From positions 930,001 through 994,000 of the forward strand of contig NC_060061.1 of NCBI RefSeq assembly GCF_020283565.1: DNA of 64,000 bases, in the 5' to 3' direction. Positions within the stretch are counted from its first letter, which is position 1, and the number at the start of each line of letters is the position of its first letter. This stretch comes from Trifolium pratense (lineage: Eukaryota > Streptophyta > Magnoliopsida > Fabales > Fabaceae). Below, piece after piece: positions 18,434 to 28,619 of this stretch. The position numbers and the translations under genes are program-made. The notes beneath the pieces are model-generated. The model was not told the origin of the DNA. It saw only the letters and a list, made by a program, of their open reading frames with translations, and searched no databases.

Positions 18434-20986
18434 TTATGTTATTCTCATACTAGGCTGAAATCCATTCACTGTCAATCCTCCATCAACACAAATAACCTGT
18501 CCTGTGATGTAAGATGCAGCCGGAAGACAAAGGAAAGCCACCAAGGATGAAATTTCTTGAGCTTCAGCGATACGCCCAAGAGGAGTTCGAGACAACATTT
18601 CGTCTACATACTGCTTGTTGCGAAGTAGCTGTCGCAATAGAAAGAACAAAAAATTGTAGTTCTTTGAAACTTTATGAAAAATGTTGGCATCATTATGAAT
18701 ACAAAAGTTCAGCAAATATGAATAGAGATTATGACTTGGCCATTACTTTGTACAAAAATGAGCTCAGGCATAGCTTCTTTCTAGGTATCAAATCTAAAGG
18801 TCTATGCATATACATATCTTAAAACATAAAAAAGTAATGCAGCTTGACCAAACAATCAAACACAGCTACAAACACTAGATGTAGAAAGTAGGAACTTTAA
18901 GCAAACAAAGGGTTTGATGATATATATTGAAGAAATGAACTTTGTTGGAGTAATGTAGTATTGTACTACAAATGATGCCGCAAATCAAAATAACATGTTT
19001 AGATTCACTTGTTCAAAAAACATGTTTAGATTCAATTCAATATAGAGTAACAAGTGTGCCAACTATTATCTTTGACCTTTCAGTCAAGTAATCCTATTAT
19101 TGAACTATGAAGCAACGAAGCAGACACCGGATAGGACACGGACACCGACACGCAGACACCAATAATAATTTTAGAAAATGACATAGTTCGGTGTAATCAT
19201 AAGGGTCGGACGCGTGTTTGACACCGAGACACGCCTAATATGAGAAGTGTATGTGCTTCATACTTATTGAATTCTTCAATCATAAGGAAGAAACTAAATA
19301 AAAAAAGGAAAAGAGAACATTACATGTTCAACAAGTGGTGTATTGGTGGTAGCAGGAACAACACAATTGCTTCTTATGCCATCTTTTGCCCATTCACAAG
19401 CCAAATTTTTTGTAAGCTGATTGATTGCAGCTGAAGAAAACAGCATTGAACAGTAAACATATTCAGTTTCCTTGATCACACAACATTTTACTACATGCAA
19501 GTTGAACAACTAATTAGTATGGCTATGATAACTCTCACCTTTACTTGCTGCATAGACTGATCCTGTACCTAAGCTCACCACACCAGCAATAGATGAAATG
19601 AATACAATGCTTCCCATTCCAGATGCCTTCAGAAGAGGATGTGAAAGTTGGCACAAATGATATGAAGAATCTAAATTAATTGTCATTATTTCTGAATATA
19701 CTTCAGCAGTGTACTCAATGGTTGGTTTCCTAAAGTTTGCTCCAACATTGTTCACCTATCAGAGGACCAAGCATGATTATCTAGGACAAGATAGACAGTA
19801 CAAAACCTCTCTACAATTTACTATAATTATTTGTGATATTATGCTTTGTTTTGCAGCATTTAAAAAATTTCAGTGATAAATTTTTAGGTTAAATAATCTT
19901 TACCCCTACGATGTTAGCGAATTTCAGTTTACCCCCATGTAACATTTTTTTCCAATTACCCCATGTCTGTCAAGATTCCGTTCTTTTAGCGCCTCATTGA
20001 ATATGCTGACTTAAGATTCGGCCCTTTTGCCTCCTTGTAATGTTAGCGAATTTCGGATTATCCCCTCACTAAGCATGTTACGTTATCATTTATGCGGAAT
20101 CTTAAACCAGCGTATTCACTGTGGGGCTCAAAGGAAAGAATCTTGACATTGCCAGGGTAATCCAAAAAAATATATTACAAGGATAAACCTAAATTCGCTA
20201 ATTTTATCCTAAATTTTGTCAATCATATCCATAGCATGTGTGATAGATTTTACAGTAACATTCAATCATATCTAATTAGATTCTCTGTAAAATACTTTTA
20301 GACTATGAAGCATGGATATAAACATGAACATTGGACGGTTTATATTTAGACTATGAAGCATGGATATAAACATGAAGCATGGATATAAACATGCTTCATA
20401 GTCTAAAAGTATACTATAAGTATATCCATGCTTCAATGTTTATATCCATGCTTCATGTTAGTTATGTTTACATTGGACACGTCTTTCTTCTTCAGTGTCA
20501 GTGATACATAAGTTCAACACTATAGTATACTATATTGAAATTCAATCTCTTCAAAAAGGAAAATAACTAACATAAATGTGAAGTTTGCCATTGAAGATTG
20601 AAGTAACTTCTTGAATGAGCTTCTCCCTTTGATCTCGAGATGAAACATCACAAACAGATCCAGAAACCAAAAAGCCTTTACTACGCCATTGATCCAAACA
20701 ATTATCGAGCTCTGTTTGGTTTCTGGAACAAGTGTGGACGGTAGCACCAAACCCACATAAATCCTCAACTATGGCATGTCTGAAATTGGACATAGTTAGC
20801 AAAAATTAGAAATTTTGTAGCCACAATTGAAATGGGGAAGGATCAAAATAGTGTCTTTCATTGAAATAAAGGAACAAAAAAAAAAACTGACCCAATCCCA
20901 CGAGTTCCACCAGTGACGAGGGCAGTCATTCCTTTGAGGGACCATCTTGAGGCTCTGTTGGAACTGCACTCTTCAGCCACTGCCAT
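18434..20986 (-). CDS. Short-chain dehydrogenase, tropinone-reductase-like (SDR1)
   Basis: Five exons on the minus strand: 20892-20986, 20572-20779, 19539-19755, 19324-19430, 18434-18628; 273 residues, all introns GT-AG with phases agreeing. TGGTRGIG near residue 24 is the nucleotide-binding glycine motif; [11 protein letters not shown] follows; FISSIAG supplies the catalytic Ser and YAASK the Tyr169/Lys173 pair; [15 protein letters not shown] closes the C-terminus. The family is an NAD(P)H-dependent plant oxidoreductase group named for tropinone reductase; most members do not act on tropinone, so the substrate is unknown. The Met at 20986 is chosen because it matches family starts; the frame stays open upstream. 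Intron 2 holds a MITE-like insertion. Paralogue of SDR2. Confidence 0.88.
19106..19240. repeat. Dispersed repeat, GACACGGACACC family
   Basis: Shares the order of words with 57828-57975: GAAGCA..., GACACCGGA, ATGACATA, GTGTAATCATAAG, CACGCCTAAT / CACGTCTAAT. Lies in the last intron of SDR1. Confidence 0.65.
19885..20225. mobile_element. MITE-like insertion in SDR1 intron 2
   Basis: TTTACCCC...GTTAGCGAATTTC at the left end mirrors AAATTCGCTAA near the right end, and ATGTTAGCGAATTTC recurs at about 20041. No clean target duplication was found. It resembles the TTTACCCCC elements at 33.8-36.1 kb in its ends. Confidence 0.5.
20300..20465. repeat. Palindromic repeat cluster in SDR1 intron 2
   Basis: GAAGCATGGATATAAACATG occurs as direct copies at about 20310, 20356 and 20380 and in inverted form at 20387-20460, so the stretch can fold on itself. 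Confidence 0.7.
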
Positions 20987-21130
20987 TTCTATTTGTTTGT
21001 ATTTTTGCTCTATCACATAATCATCTTCTTCAAAACTCAATAATGTATTAAAAAGTGAGACTCTGAGAGTGCCATAACCACAATTAGGGAAATGGATTTG
21101 GTGCAGTAATTGGATGACGCACTTACTCAC

Positions 21131-21622
21131 TTGGAGTGTCGGATCTAGAATTGATGGACACGATAATTTATAATTGAATTGATGATATGTAATTTGAATT
21201 GTCCGATCTTCGATTAAAAGCTAACATTAACTACTTTGGAAAACTATGTGATTTTATAAATGCAGGGAATCCAACTAAATGAGTCTTTGTTCATGAAACT
21301 TGCTTTAAATGTTTTGGACACTTTCAATATCTTAAATTAGTTTCTATTTTTCCTAAACATTTTTCAATTTGGTCTATCTGTTGAAATCAATTTTCTAACA
21401 ACATTAAATAGCCTAATGTGGAGTGTTAAGCGTCACATGAACGATGATATCACACAATTTAAGGGTTAAGTGTCACGTGGACGATAAATATCAGAAGCAT
21501 GAAGATGAACCTCATAAGGTTCAACCCATAAATTCAAGTAGAAGATGAACATCAGAATGTTTTGTCCAAAAAACTATGAACTTCAGAATGTTCTATCCAT
21601 AAATGTTCATCACGCCATCAAG
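21131..21622. other. Intergenic, no gene recognised
   Basis: No coding frame of note. AAGATGAACATCAGAATGTTTTGTCC-type words repeat in diverged form at about 21540 and 21580. Confidence 0.5.
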
Positions 21623-21635
21623 ATCATTTAATGCG

Positions 21636-21764
21636 GAACCCACTTGGGTTGGTGCATTGATACTGGCTTGGGACCTAGGAGTGTGCTCCTCTTGAGGTCT
21701 GAGGTTCGATTCTCTCTGGCGCCAATTTGGGTGGGCTAATTTAGCTTCTTCAAAAAAAAAAAAA
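21636..21764 (+). mobile_element. SINE copy D, shortened
   Basis: Begins with GAACCCACTTGGGTTGG, has GGTTCGATTCTC as box B and ends in a run of A. A 13-bp duplication ATCATTTAATGCG lies at 21623-21635 and 21765-21777. Compared with copy A the 3' half is missing. Confidence 0.85.
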
Positions 21765-21943
21765 ATCATTTAATGCGTGTGTCAAGGAACATTGAATGCA
21801 CATGAAGAAGAAACATGCAACATACAACAATTGAGTGTATTCATGGATCAATTAACATTTAAGATAAACTTTTTGGCTTAAAGTCAAAAGTGAGATAATG
21901 AATGTCAAATATAGAATAAAGCGATATTAGATACACAGTAAAT

Positions 21944-24900
21944 ATGGGGGACGATGAAGAACATAAATGGAGCGTCATCGAGATGGAAGAGTCAATAAGC
22001 AAGTCAGACCTGACATAGCGACAACAAAGAATTACAACAAGTAGAAAAACGACAATCTCACGACATACTTTTTCTCGGATTTTTCAGATAATTTTGGGGC
22101 AAAGGCTTTGTTCAATGCATTCTATCACTATGGGGATATCATGGAGGTGGTGATACCAGCGAAAAGAGATAAGGGAGGTAGAAGATTCGGGTTTGCGCGG
22201 TTCGATCGGGTGTCTGATGTACGCAAATTTGAATACGAGTTAGATAATATCATTATCGGGAGGGAAAAGCTCTCTGTGAATCTTTCACGTTTTCAACGTC
22301 CTGGAGATAACAATAGGATTGCTGATAGAAGAGAAGTAAGAAAAGGATCACGCGGAATTAGTAGGACTATGGACAACAAATCACGCAGAATTAGTAGGAC
22401 TATGGACAACAAATCACGTTCTAAATCCAGAATCAGTCGAAACCACACCATCCCTTCACGTGAGGTAAAAGATGGATCTTATGCTCGGGCGGTTCGGCGT
22501 GGTGGTTCAACGAGGCAGGGAGATGATCAGCAGCGCGTTGTGTTCTCGTACGAGGCGGAGAAGAATGACATGTTTAGATTGCAAAAATGCTTTATAGGGG
22601 AGGTCATTCATCTGGGAATGTCATACAACATCCAAAGTGCCTTTCATAGACAGGGGTACTTTGGTGTTAAGGTTACTCCTCTAGGTGCTAGATTGACGTT
22701 ATTAGATGGACAAGAGGAGGGTGAGGTGCAGGCTCTGATGGATGAAGCGAAAGACTGGTTGAAACAATGGTTTACGGAGATTCGGCCATGGAGTCCTAAA
22801 GAGATTGATCGTGACAGATATGTATGGTTACGAGTCTATGGTATTCCGACTCACGCATGGAATGATATTTTCTTTGAACAAGTTTCCAAACCGTGGGGTT
22901 CTTTCATTAATGTCGACGATGCTACGATGAAGAAACTTACTATGGATGTTGCACGAATCTTGATTTGAACTTCTTGTCAACAAGTGGTGGATGAGTTCAT
23001 TGATGTCAAAATTAATGAAGAGCTTTTTCATCTCCGCGTTCTTGAAGATTCTTACGGGCCTATGAGAATTATGGTGCCTCAAGATCAAGGTTCAGGTGGT
23101 TTAGTCAATGGAAGAGATGACTCAGATGCTGAGGAGGAGGAGGAGGAGGAGGAGGAGAGGAGGAGGATGGTGGTGGTGGAGGAGGAGTTAGAGAGAGAAT
23201 CAGAGGGCGAAGCTGATAATTTATTAGCATTAAATCCCTTTATTAATGCTCTTGATGAGCCGGTCAATGTTTCAGTTACTAATTTAGTAAAGAGTAATGT
23301 TAGGGAGGAAGGTGTGGCTGTTTCAAAAGATTTAGATCCCAATTTAAATTTTAAAAATTTGAATCTTGAAGGGGGGTATGTGAACACGGAGGGGGGTGTG
23401 CATGAAGTGGATAATATGATAGTGAATGCTAGCAATTTGTTGGGCCAGGATTTTAGTTCAGGTGGGCCAGCAACTTCTACAAATCTACATCATAAAGTCA
23501 TAGGAGGTGCAAATAGAAGACTGACGCAGTCTAAGTATTTGGGCCGTTTTCAAAAGTCCAACAATCTGATTGGTAGAGTTAGTGGACGTAAGGGGAAGCT
23601 GAAGGGGAGTGTCTACAGTGATGGGCCAAGGCAGGTTTATAACAAATTGAATAATGACCTTTTAACTGCTAAAGTTATTTTGAAGAACAACATCACGCCA
23701 ACTCAGAAAAGAAAACCGCCTAAAACTATTTTTCCTCCTTCTACATCGATGAGGAAATAGGCATGGCAACAGAACTCGTACCCGCGGGTACCCGCCCGAA
23801 CCCACCCCGAGTTTGACGGGGAAAAACCGATTTGACTGGGTTTGGGTTTGGGTTCGGGTTTGGGTTTTCCCCGATTTCAAAACATGGGGATGGGGCGGGT
23901 AACGGAGATATTGGTATCCACCCCGAACCCGTCCCCGAACCCGCCCGTTTATATAAAATTACTATATTACCCCTATTTATTTATTTATAATGTCACAGAT
24001 CATATAATTTATCTACTTGAGTTAGGATTTTTAATGAACAATGGTTCTTAGTTATTTGTTTTTTTAGCAATTTCAGTGAACAATGATGTAGAACATTCTT
24101 GGTTATGTGGTTGTTTTGACGGTATTTTGGAATATTGGTTTGTACCGGTACTATTTTATGGTTTTGATAATTTTGGTTTGATATTTTGGAATATCATTTC
24201 ATTTGTATGTTTAATCCATTGAAATTTTGGTTTGTACTTTATTATTTAAATTTTTTTGTATTGTATGTATGTCAGTGTTCGGGAAAATTTTGGGTTCGGG
24301 TAAGGTTCAGTAGGGCAGGGCAAGGTTCGGGGATACCCGAACCCATTTGGGATGGGGATTGGGTTCAATTTTTCATCCCCGACGGGTAATGGGCGGGGAA
24401 CGGGTATTTATCAATGATTCGGGTATGGGGAACGGGGAAGGTAAAAACCGTACCCGCGGGTACCCATTGCCATGCCTATGAGGAAACAACAACAATTAGC
24501 TCTCAGTCTCAAATCGCGTAAGCAATTATCTCTCTCGTCTCATTCTATCGTGCGACCGATTTAATCAGAAGGTGAAAGTGAATTTCAGGCTACTGAATCT
24601 GTTAATGTTGGGGTTTGCCGAAATCCTCCTAACCGTCACAGACTTGCAAAGAAATCTGCGTCGGCTGGTGAAATTTTGTGTTGTAGCTCACTTAAATCTG
24701 CAGATATTTGCAATTGCAATAGGAAATTTTTGAAGAATTATGAGCATGAAGTTGCATCCAAAGTGTGGCAAGGAGCTTTAGAATTGAGGGTTGAAGGATT
24801 AGAGGTGGACGAAAGGTACATGGAGAGGATCATCGGGAATGAAAATATGGAAGAGGAAGCACGAATTCAGAGGGAGCACCAACATCAAGGTTATCCATGA
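21944..24900 (+). pseudogene. LINE ORF1 (RRM protein), split by a hAT element
   Basis: ATG at 21944 (MGDDEEHKWS) is followed by a TAG and a frame change; the main frame then runs from about 22060. GDIMEVVIPAKRDKGGRRFGFARF is the RRM typical of plant L1-type ORF1 proteins, which coat element RNA; a DUF4283-like segment with VWLRVYGIPTHAW follows. TGA at 22966-22968 interrupts the frame, which stays in phase to 23757, where the hAT element enters. Beyond it the frame resumes in phase (721+8 bases, a multiple of 3), with another TAA at 24562, and ends at TGA 24898-24900. The apparent start at 22108 is a TTG, not an ATG. Confidence 0.75.
23758..24478. mobile_element. Non-autonomous hAT element, 721 bp
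   Basis: Perfect inverted ends TAGGCATGGCAA / TTGCCATGCCTA and an 8-bp duplication TGAGGAAA (23750-23757; 24479-24486), the size made by hAT transposases. Subterminal GTACCCGCGGGTACCC palindromes lie at both ends. Sits inside LINE ORF1. Confidence 0.93.
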
Positions 24901-24950
24901 AGGTGTTCTCTTTGAAAATTCGTGGGTGGGGAAACACGGCTAAACGTAGT
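24897..24950 (+). pseudogene. Start of LINE ORF2 (endonuclease), truncated
   Basis: ATG at 24897 overlaps the ORF1 stop (ATGA) and opens MKVFSLKIRGWGNTAKRS, the usual first residues of plant L1 endonuclease-RT proteins. The frame is lost at about 24950, where an internal deletion joins to the 3' part of the element. Confidence 0.65.
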
Positions 24951-24987
24951 CATTTATATGCTATGGATGAGGTTCCATGAGAACGAT

Positions 24988-25804
24988 TGATACGATCATG
25001 AGTTCCCTAAACATGTGGAAGGAAACTTATAAAAAAATGCACAAAAAAATATTTGGATGAAGATGCTTGAGCCCAACTTGAAGTCCATTTCACATTATAA
25101 GAAGCATCTTTGGGCTGATTTATGGTCTAATAATATTGGACTAAATAGAAAACAATTAAGTCCAATTTTCTTAATTTTTATTGTAATTTTCGTTTTTGGT
25201 ATTAGGAGGGTTTTTAGATGACCTTTAGTTGCTCCCTAGGCTCTCTAGATGCTTCCTAGTGGTGCACTAAGTCATTATAGTGGCTAGTGGGAATTTATAA
25301 GCATGTTAGTGGAAATTTTCTAAGTCCTATGGTGAGTGAATGGTAGTGGACAATAAATCCTACTATGTAAGGATATGCTATAAATAGGACTATCATGTAC
25401 TTTTCAAAGAACTTTTGGAATATAATCTAATTTGAGAGTTTCTCTTGTGAGAACTTTTTCTTTGTTCTTGTGATAAGAACATTGTTCTTGAGATAAGAAC
25501 TTTATAGTGTTGGTTCTACCGGCAGGTCGCGGTTAGGGTCGCACTTTCTTTGATAACTTTGGTTCTACCGGCAGGTCGCGGTTAGGGTCAAGTTCCTCTT
25601 TTCCTTGATAACTTTGGTTCTACCGGCAGGTCGCGGTTAGGGTCAAGTTCCTCTTTTCCTTGATAACTTTGGTTCTACCGGCAGGTCGCGGTTAGGGTCA
25701 AGTTCCTCTTTTTCTTGATAACTTTGGTTCTACCGGCAGGTCGCGGTTAGGGTCAAGTTCCTCTTTTACCTGTTTTCAAGACGATCCTAAGCGGTCGCTT
25801 ATCA
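24988..25804 (+). repeat. 5' LTR of the 2.55-kb element
   Basis: TG...CA ends (TGATACG...CTTATCA). TATAAATAGG at 25380 is a good TATA box, about 130 bp before the tandem repeats. Confidence 0.93.
25510..25772 (+). repeat. Five tandem 49-55-bp units in the LTR
   Basis: Each unit carries TTCTACCGGCAGGTCGCGG TTAGGGTC; starts of GGTTC at 25512, 25561, 25616, 25671 and 25726. The first unit is 49 bp, the others 55. An equal array occupies about 27244-27506 in the other LTR. They lie downstream of the TATA box, so probably in the transcribed leader. Confidence 0.92.
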
Positions 25805-25806
25805 GT

Positions 25807-25818
25807 TGGTATCAGAGC
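25807..25818 (+). promoter_or_regulatory. Primer binding site, initiator tRNA-Met
   Basis: TGGTATCAGAGC, two bases after the 5' LTR. Confidence 0.92.
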
Positions 25819-25890
25819 TTCGGCTCTTGAAATCAGGTTTGATCTATATCATTTTTTTTTTGTTAAAAAAAAAAGAGTTGAAAAAAAAAT

Positions 25891-26661
25891 ATGGAGGAAG
25901 AAAAACATGTCTCCATCAAACATTTGGAGAAGTTATTATTTCAAGAATTTCAAAAGCTTCATGAAAAGTTTGATCGCATAGAGAGGAATTATAGAAAAAA
26001 TTATAAAAAAAGAGACGGAGAAAAGAAGATAGAAGATAGAAGAATGAAAAGTGAGGGACAAACAAAAAAACATATTGCAAATTTTGATGTATTTTGGGGT
26101 AACTTCCAAAATAAAGAGATTGGTAGAGAGAAAAGAAAACAAGAGAGCAAGGAGAAACTTGAAAGTGAAGTGAAGGGAGAAGAGATTATTGAAAAAGAAA
26201 TTGAGAACATTTTTGTGGCTATCGAAAATGTCACCATTCCTAAGAGTGGGAAAGAAAAAGAAGAGATTATCGAAAAAGAAATTGATAGCGTTTTTGCGGT
26301 TACCGAAAATGTCATCATTCCTTTTAATAATGCTTCTTTTACTTCTTTTACTCTAGAGTCTTTATCTCAAGGAGAAGTTAGTGAAGAAGATAGAAATCTT
26401 ACTTTTGAGAGAAGTAAAGAAAATGAAGTAGAGAAGATGGAAAATTGTGAGAGAAAATATAATGATGTTATAGAAGTGGAGGAGAAAGAAAATATTGAGA
26501 GAAAAGAAGAAAAGAAAAATGAATGTGAAGCAAAGGAAATTTATGAGAGAAAAATAAATGAGGAGGTTGAAAAAGATGTCAACTTTGAGAAGATTAAAGA
26601 AAAAAAAAATCAACTTGCAAAAAGAAAGGGAATATCCAAAAGAGAGAATTTTTTTTACTAA
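25891..26661 (+). CDS. Lys/Glu-rich coiled-coil ORF of the non-autonomous element
   Basis: 256 residues from ATG 25891, the only long frame in the interior. The N-terminal 50 residues (HVSIKHLEKLLFQEFQKLHE) look amphipathic. Residues about 97-150 contain two copies of a unit EEIIEKEI..F...ENV.IP; the rest is very rich in Lys and Glu with Asn and Ile, probably helical. There is no zinc knuckle or protease motif. The frame ends at KRENFFY in a T-run; one base of shift there joins to a second frame (26558-26794) that runs GLDLRTNPLEEGENDT and on into the LTR, suggesting a homopolymer indel. Not recognised; could be a remnant gag or an RNA-binding helper. Confidence 0.55.
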   Translation: MEEEKHVSIKHLEKLLFQEFQKLHEKFDRIERNYRKNYKKRDGEKKIEDRRMKSEGQTKKHIANFDVFWGNFQNKEIGREKRKQESKEKLESEVKGEEIIEKEIENIFVAIENVTIPKSGKEKEEIIEKEIDSVFAVTENVIIPFNNASFTSFTLESLSQGEVSEEDRNLTFERSKENEVEKMENCERKYNDVIEVEEKENIERKEEKKNECEAKEIYERKINEEVEKDVNFEKIKEKKNQLAKRKGISKRENFFY

Positions 26662-26707
26662 TCCTTTAGTTATTTATGCAGGTTTGGATTTGAGGACAAA
26701 TCCTCTT

Positions 26708-26721
26708 GAAGAGGGAGAGAA
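26708..26721 (+). promoter_or_regulatory. Polypurine tract
   Basis: GAAGAGGGAGAGAA directly before the 3' LTR. Confidence 0.85.
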
Positions 26722-27538
26722 TGATACGATCATGAGTTCCCTAAACATGTGGAAGGAAACTTATAAAAAAATGCACAAAAAAATATTTGGATGAAGATGC
26801 TTGAGCCCAACTTGAAGTCCATTTCACATTATAAGAAGCATCTTTGGGCTGATTTATGGTCTAATAATATTGGACTAAATAGAAAACAATTAAGTCCAAT
26901 TTTCTTAATTTTTATTGTAATTTTCGTTTTTGGTATTAGGAGGGTTTTTAGATGACCTTTAGTTGCTCCCTAGGCTCTCTAGATGCTTCCTAGTGGTGCA
27001 CTAAGTCATTATAGTGGCTAGTGGGAATTTATAAGCATGTTAGTGGAAATTTTCTAAGTCCTATGGTGAGTGAATGGTAGTGGACAATAAATCCTACTAT
27101 GTAAGGATATGCTATAAATAGGACTATCATGTACTTTTCAAAGAACTTTTGGAATATAATCTAATTTGAGAGTTTCTCTTGTGAGAACTTTTTCTTTGTT
27201 CTTGTGATAAGAACATTGTTCTTGAGATAAGAACTTTATAGTGTTGGTTCTACCGGCAGGTCGCGGTTAGGGTCGCACTTTCTTTGATAACTTTGGTTCT
27301 ACCGGCAGGTCGCGGTTAGGGTCAAGTTCCTCTTTTCCTTGATAACTTTGGTTCTACCGGCAGGTCGCGGTTAGGGTCAAGTTCCTCTTTTCCTTGATAA
27401 CTTTGGTTCTACCGGCAGGTCGCGGTTAGGGTCAAGTTCCTCTTTTTCTTGATAACTTTGGTTCTACCGGCAGGTCGCGGTTAGGGTCAAGTTCCTCTTT
27501 TACCTGTTTTCAAGACGATCCTAAGCGGTCGCTTATCA
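26722..27538 (+). repeat. 3' LTR of the 2.55-kb element
   Basis: 817 bp, no difference from the 5' LTR found by eye. ACGAT follows. Confidence 0.93.
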
Positions 27539-27543
27539 ACGAT

Positions 27544-27800
27544 AGCCTTAGTGGTGATGACGGAAAGTCGAAAACAACGTTGGACTTAGTATGCAAATGA
27601 GCTATTGGTTTTATCTATTTGGAACACTGGTTTAATTTCTTATCGTTATGGTTTCACATGTTATTGTTTCTTAGGAGTGTGTGGAATGGAAGTCTTGTAT
27701 TCAAAGCATATAATAACTTACTTTGTATTGTAAGGGTTTGAGTACCCCTCGTACTCCCTTATAATATATTTTTGCTTATAAAAAAAATGTATCATAAAAA
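27544..27800 (+). mobile_element. 3' end of the LINE
   Basis: Continues the LINE remnant interrupted at 24987. GTTTGAGTACCCCTCGTACT, then TATAATATATTTTTGCTTATA and A-rich tails (27779-27808) are the typical 3' end of legume L1 elements. Confidence 0.7.
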
Positions 27801-28257
27801 AAAATTCAACCTTTCTGTTACAACAAATTGTCCTGCAAAGATTATTCACTATCAAGATTTGGTTTGATCAAATAAGAATATTATAAATCATCCTATGAAG
27901 AAAACAGAAAGAACTAAATGGTTCCCCTGGAGGATCTGGTGATGTTGATGGTGATGAGCTCAATTTCACAGGGGAATGATGTCTGCAAAAATGTTAGCAC
28001 TTCAATGCTCAAGTCAGTAACAACTTAAAATAAGATTGTATGAAATGAGTGAAATGTGTGTATCTTGAGGATGAGTGCATGTGCATGCATATATACTAGA
28101 TGACGTGCATAATCGTTTCATGGGTCCCACTGTGTGAATTAAATGAAGCATGAATATCTCATGACGTCATTTATCCACTGGCTATGTGTAGCGTATTATA
28201 AGAGTATGGTGAACTATTTTTAGTGTATCATAAGAGTATGGTGAACCTATGGAAGTG

Positions 28258-28366
28258 TCATTTATATGCTATGGATGAAGTTCCATGAGAACGATAGCCT
28301 TAGTGGTGATGACGGAAAGTCGGAAACAACGTTGGACTTAATATGCAAATGAGCTATTGGTTTTAT
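28258..28366 (+). repeat. Uninterrupted copy of the LTR-element target
   Basis: About 109 bp match 24949-24987 joined to 27544-27613 with three visible differences. Here GAGAACGATAGCC is continuous, so it shows the sequence before insertion of the 2.55-kb element. Just upstream, AAGAGTATGGTGAAC is repeated at 28199 and 28231. Confidence 0.88.
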
Positions 28367-28619
28367 TGGCCTTTAGCTAGTTTGGAACAAGAACAAACAT
28401 AATGAACATGAACATCAGAATGCTATTGGAAAAAGCAAATTTGCAAATGCACTTTAAAGTGTAAACTTTGCTAAAAAAAAAAGGACAGTATGTGACAATT
28501 TCACTTTTTTCTCTCCTACACCAAGGAAGCAAGTTCAAAATGTTGAAACCCAACAACATTATGAACTTCATGAAGATGTGAAGCAAGTTCAAAAAGTTCA
28601 TCATAGATTTTCAAAAGTG

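Larger units (their letters stand above)
24988..27538 (+). mobile_element. Non-autonomous LTR retrotransposon, 2551 bp
   Basis: Two 817-bp LTRs that read identical throughout, flanked by ACGAT (24983-24987; 27539-27543). The 917-bp interior has a primer binding site, one ORF and a polypurine tract but no protease, integrase or RT. It must have used enzymes made elsewhere. Residues GLDLRTNPLEEGENDT just before the 3' LTR recall the C-terminus of some Ty3/gypsy polyproteins, so the partner may be a gypsy element; that is a guess. Confidence 0.92.

Noticed and set aside
18514..18822. 102-codon plus frame over SDR1
   Set aside because: Antisense shadow of SDR1 exon 5 and its intron.
22984..23760. 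258-codon frame as a separate gene
   Set aside because: It is in phase with the preceding frame and separated by one TGA; it is part of LINE ORF1 and its stop is the edge of a transposon.
25510..25772. CRISPR-like array
   Set aside because: The repeats are tandem without unique spacers, lie in an LTR, and the genome is a plant's.
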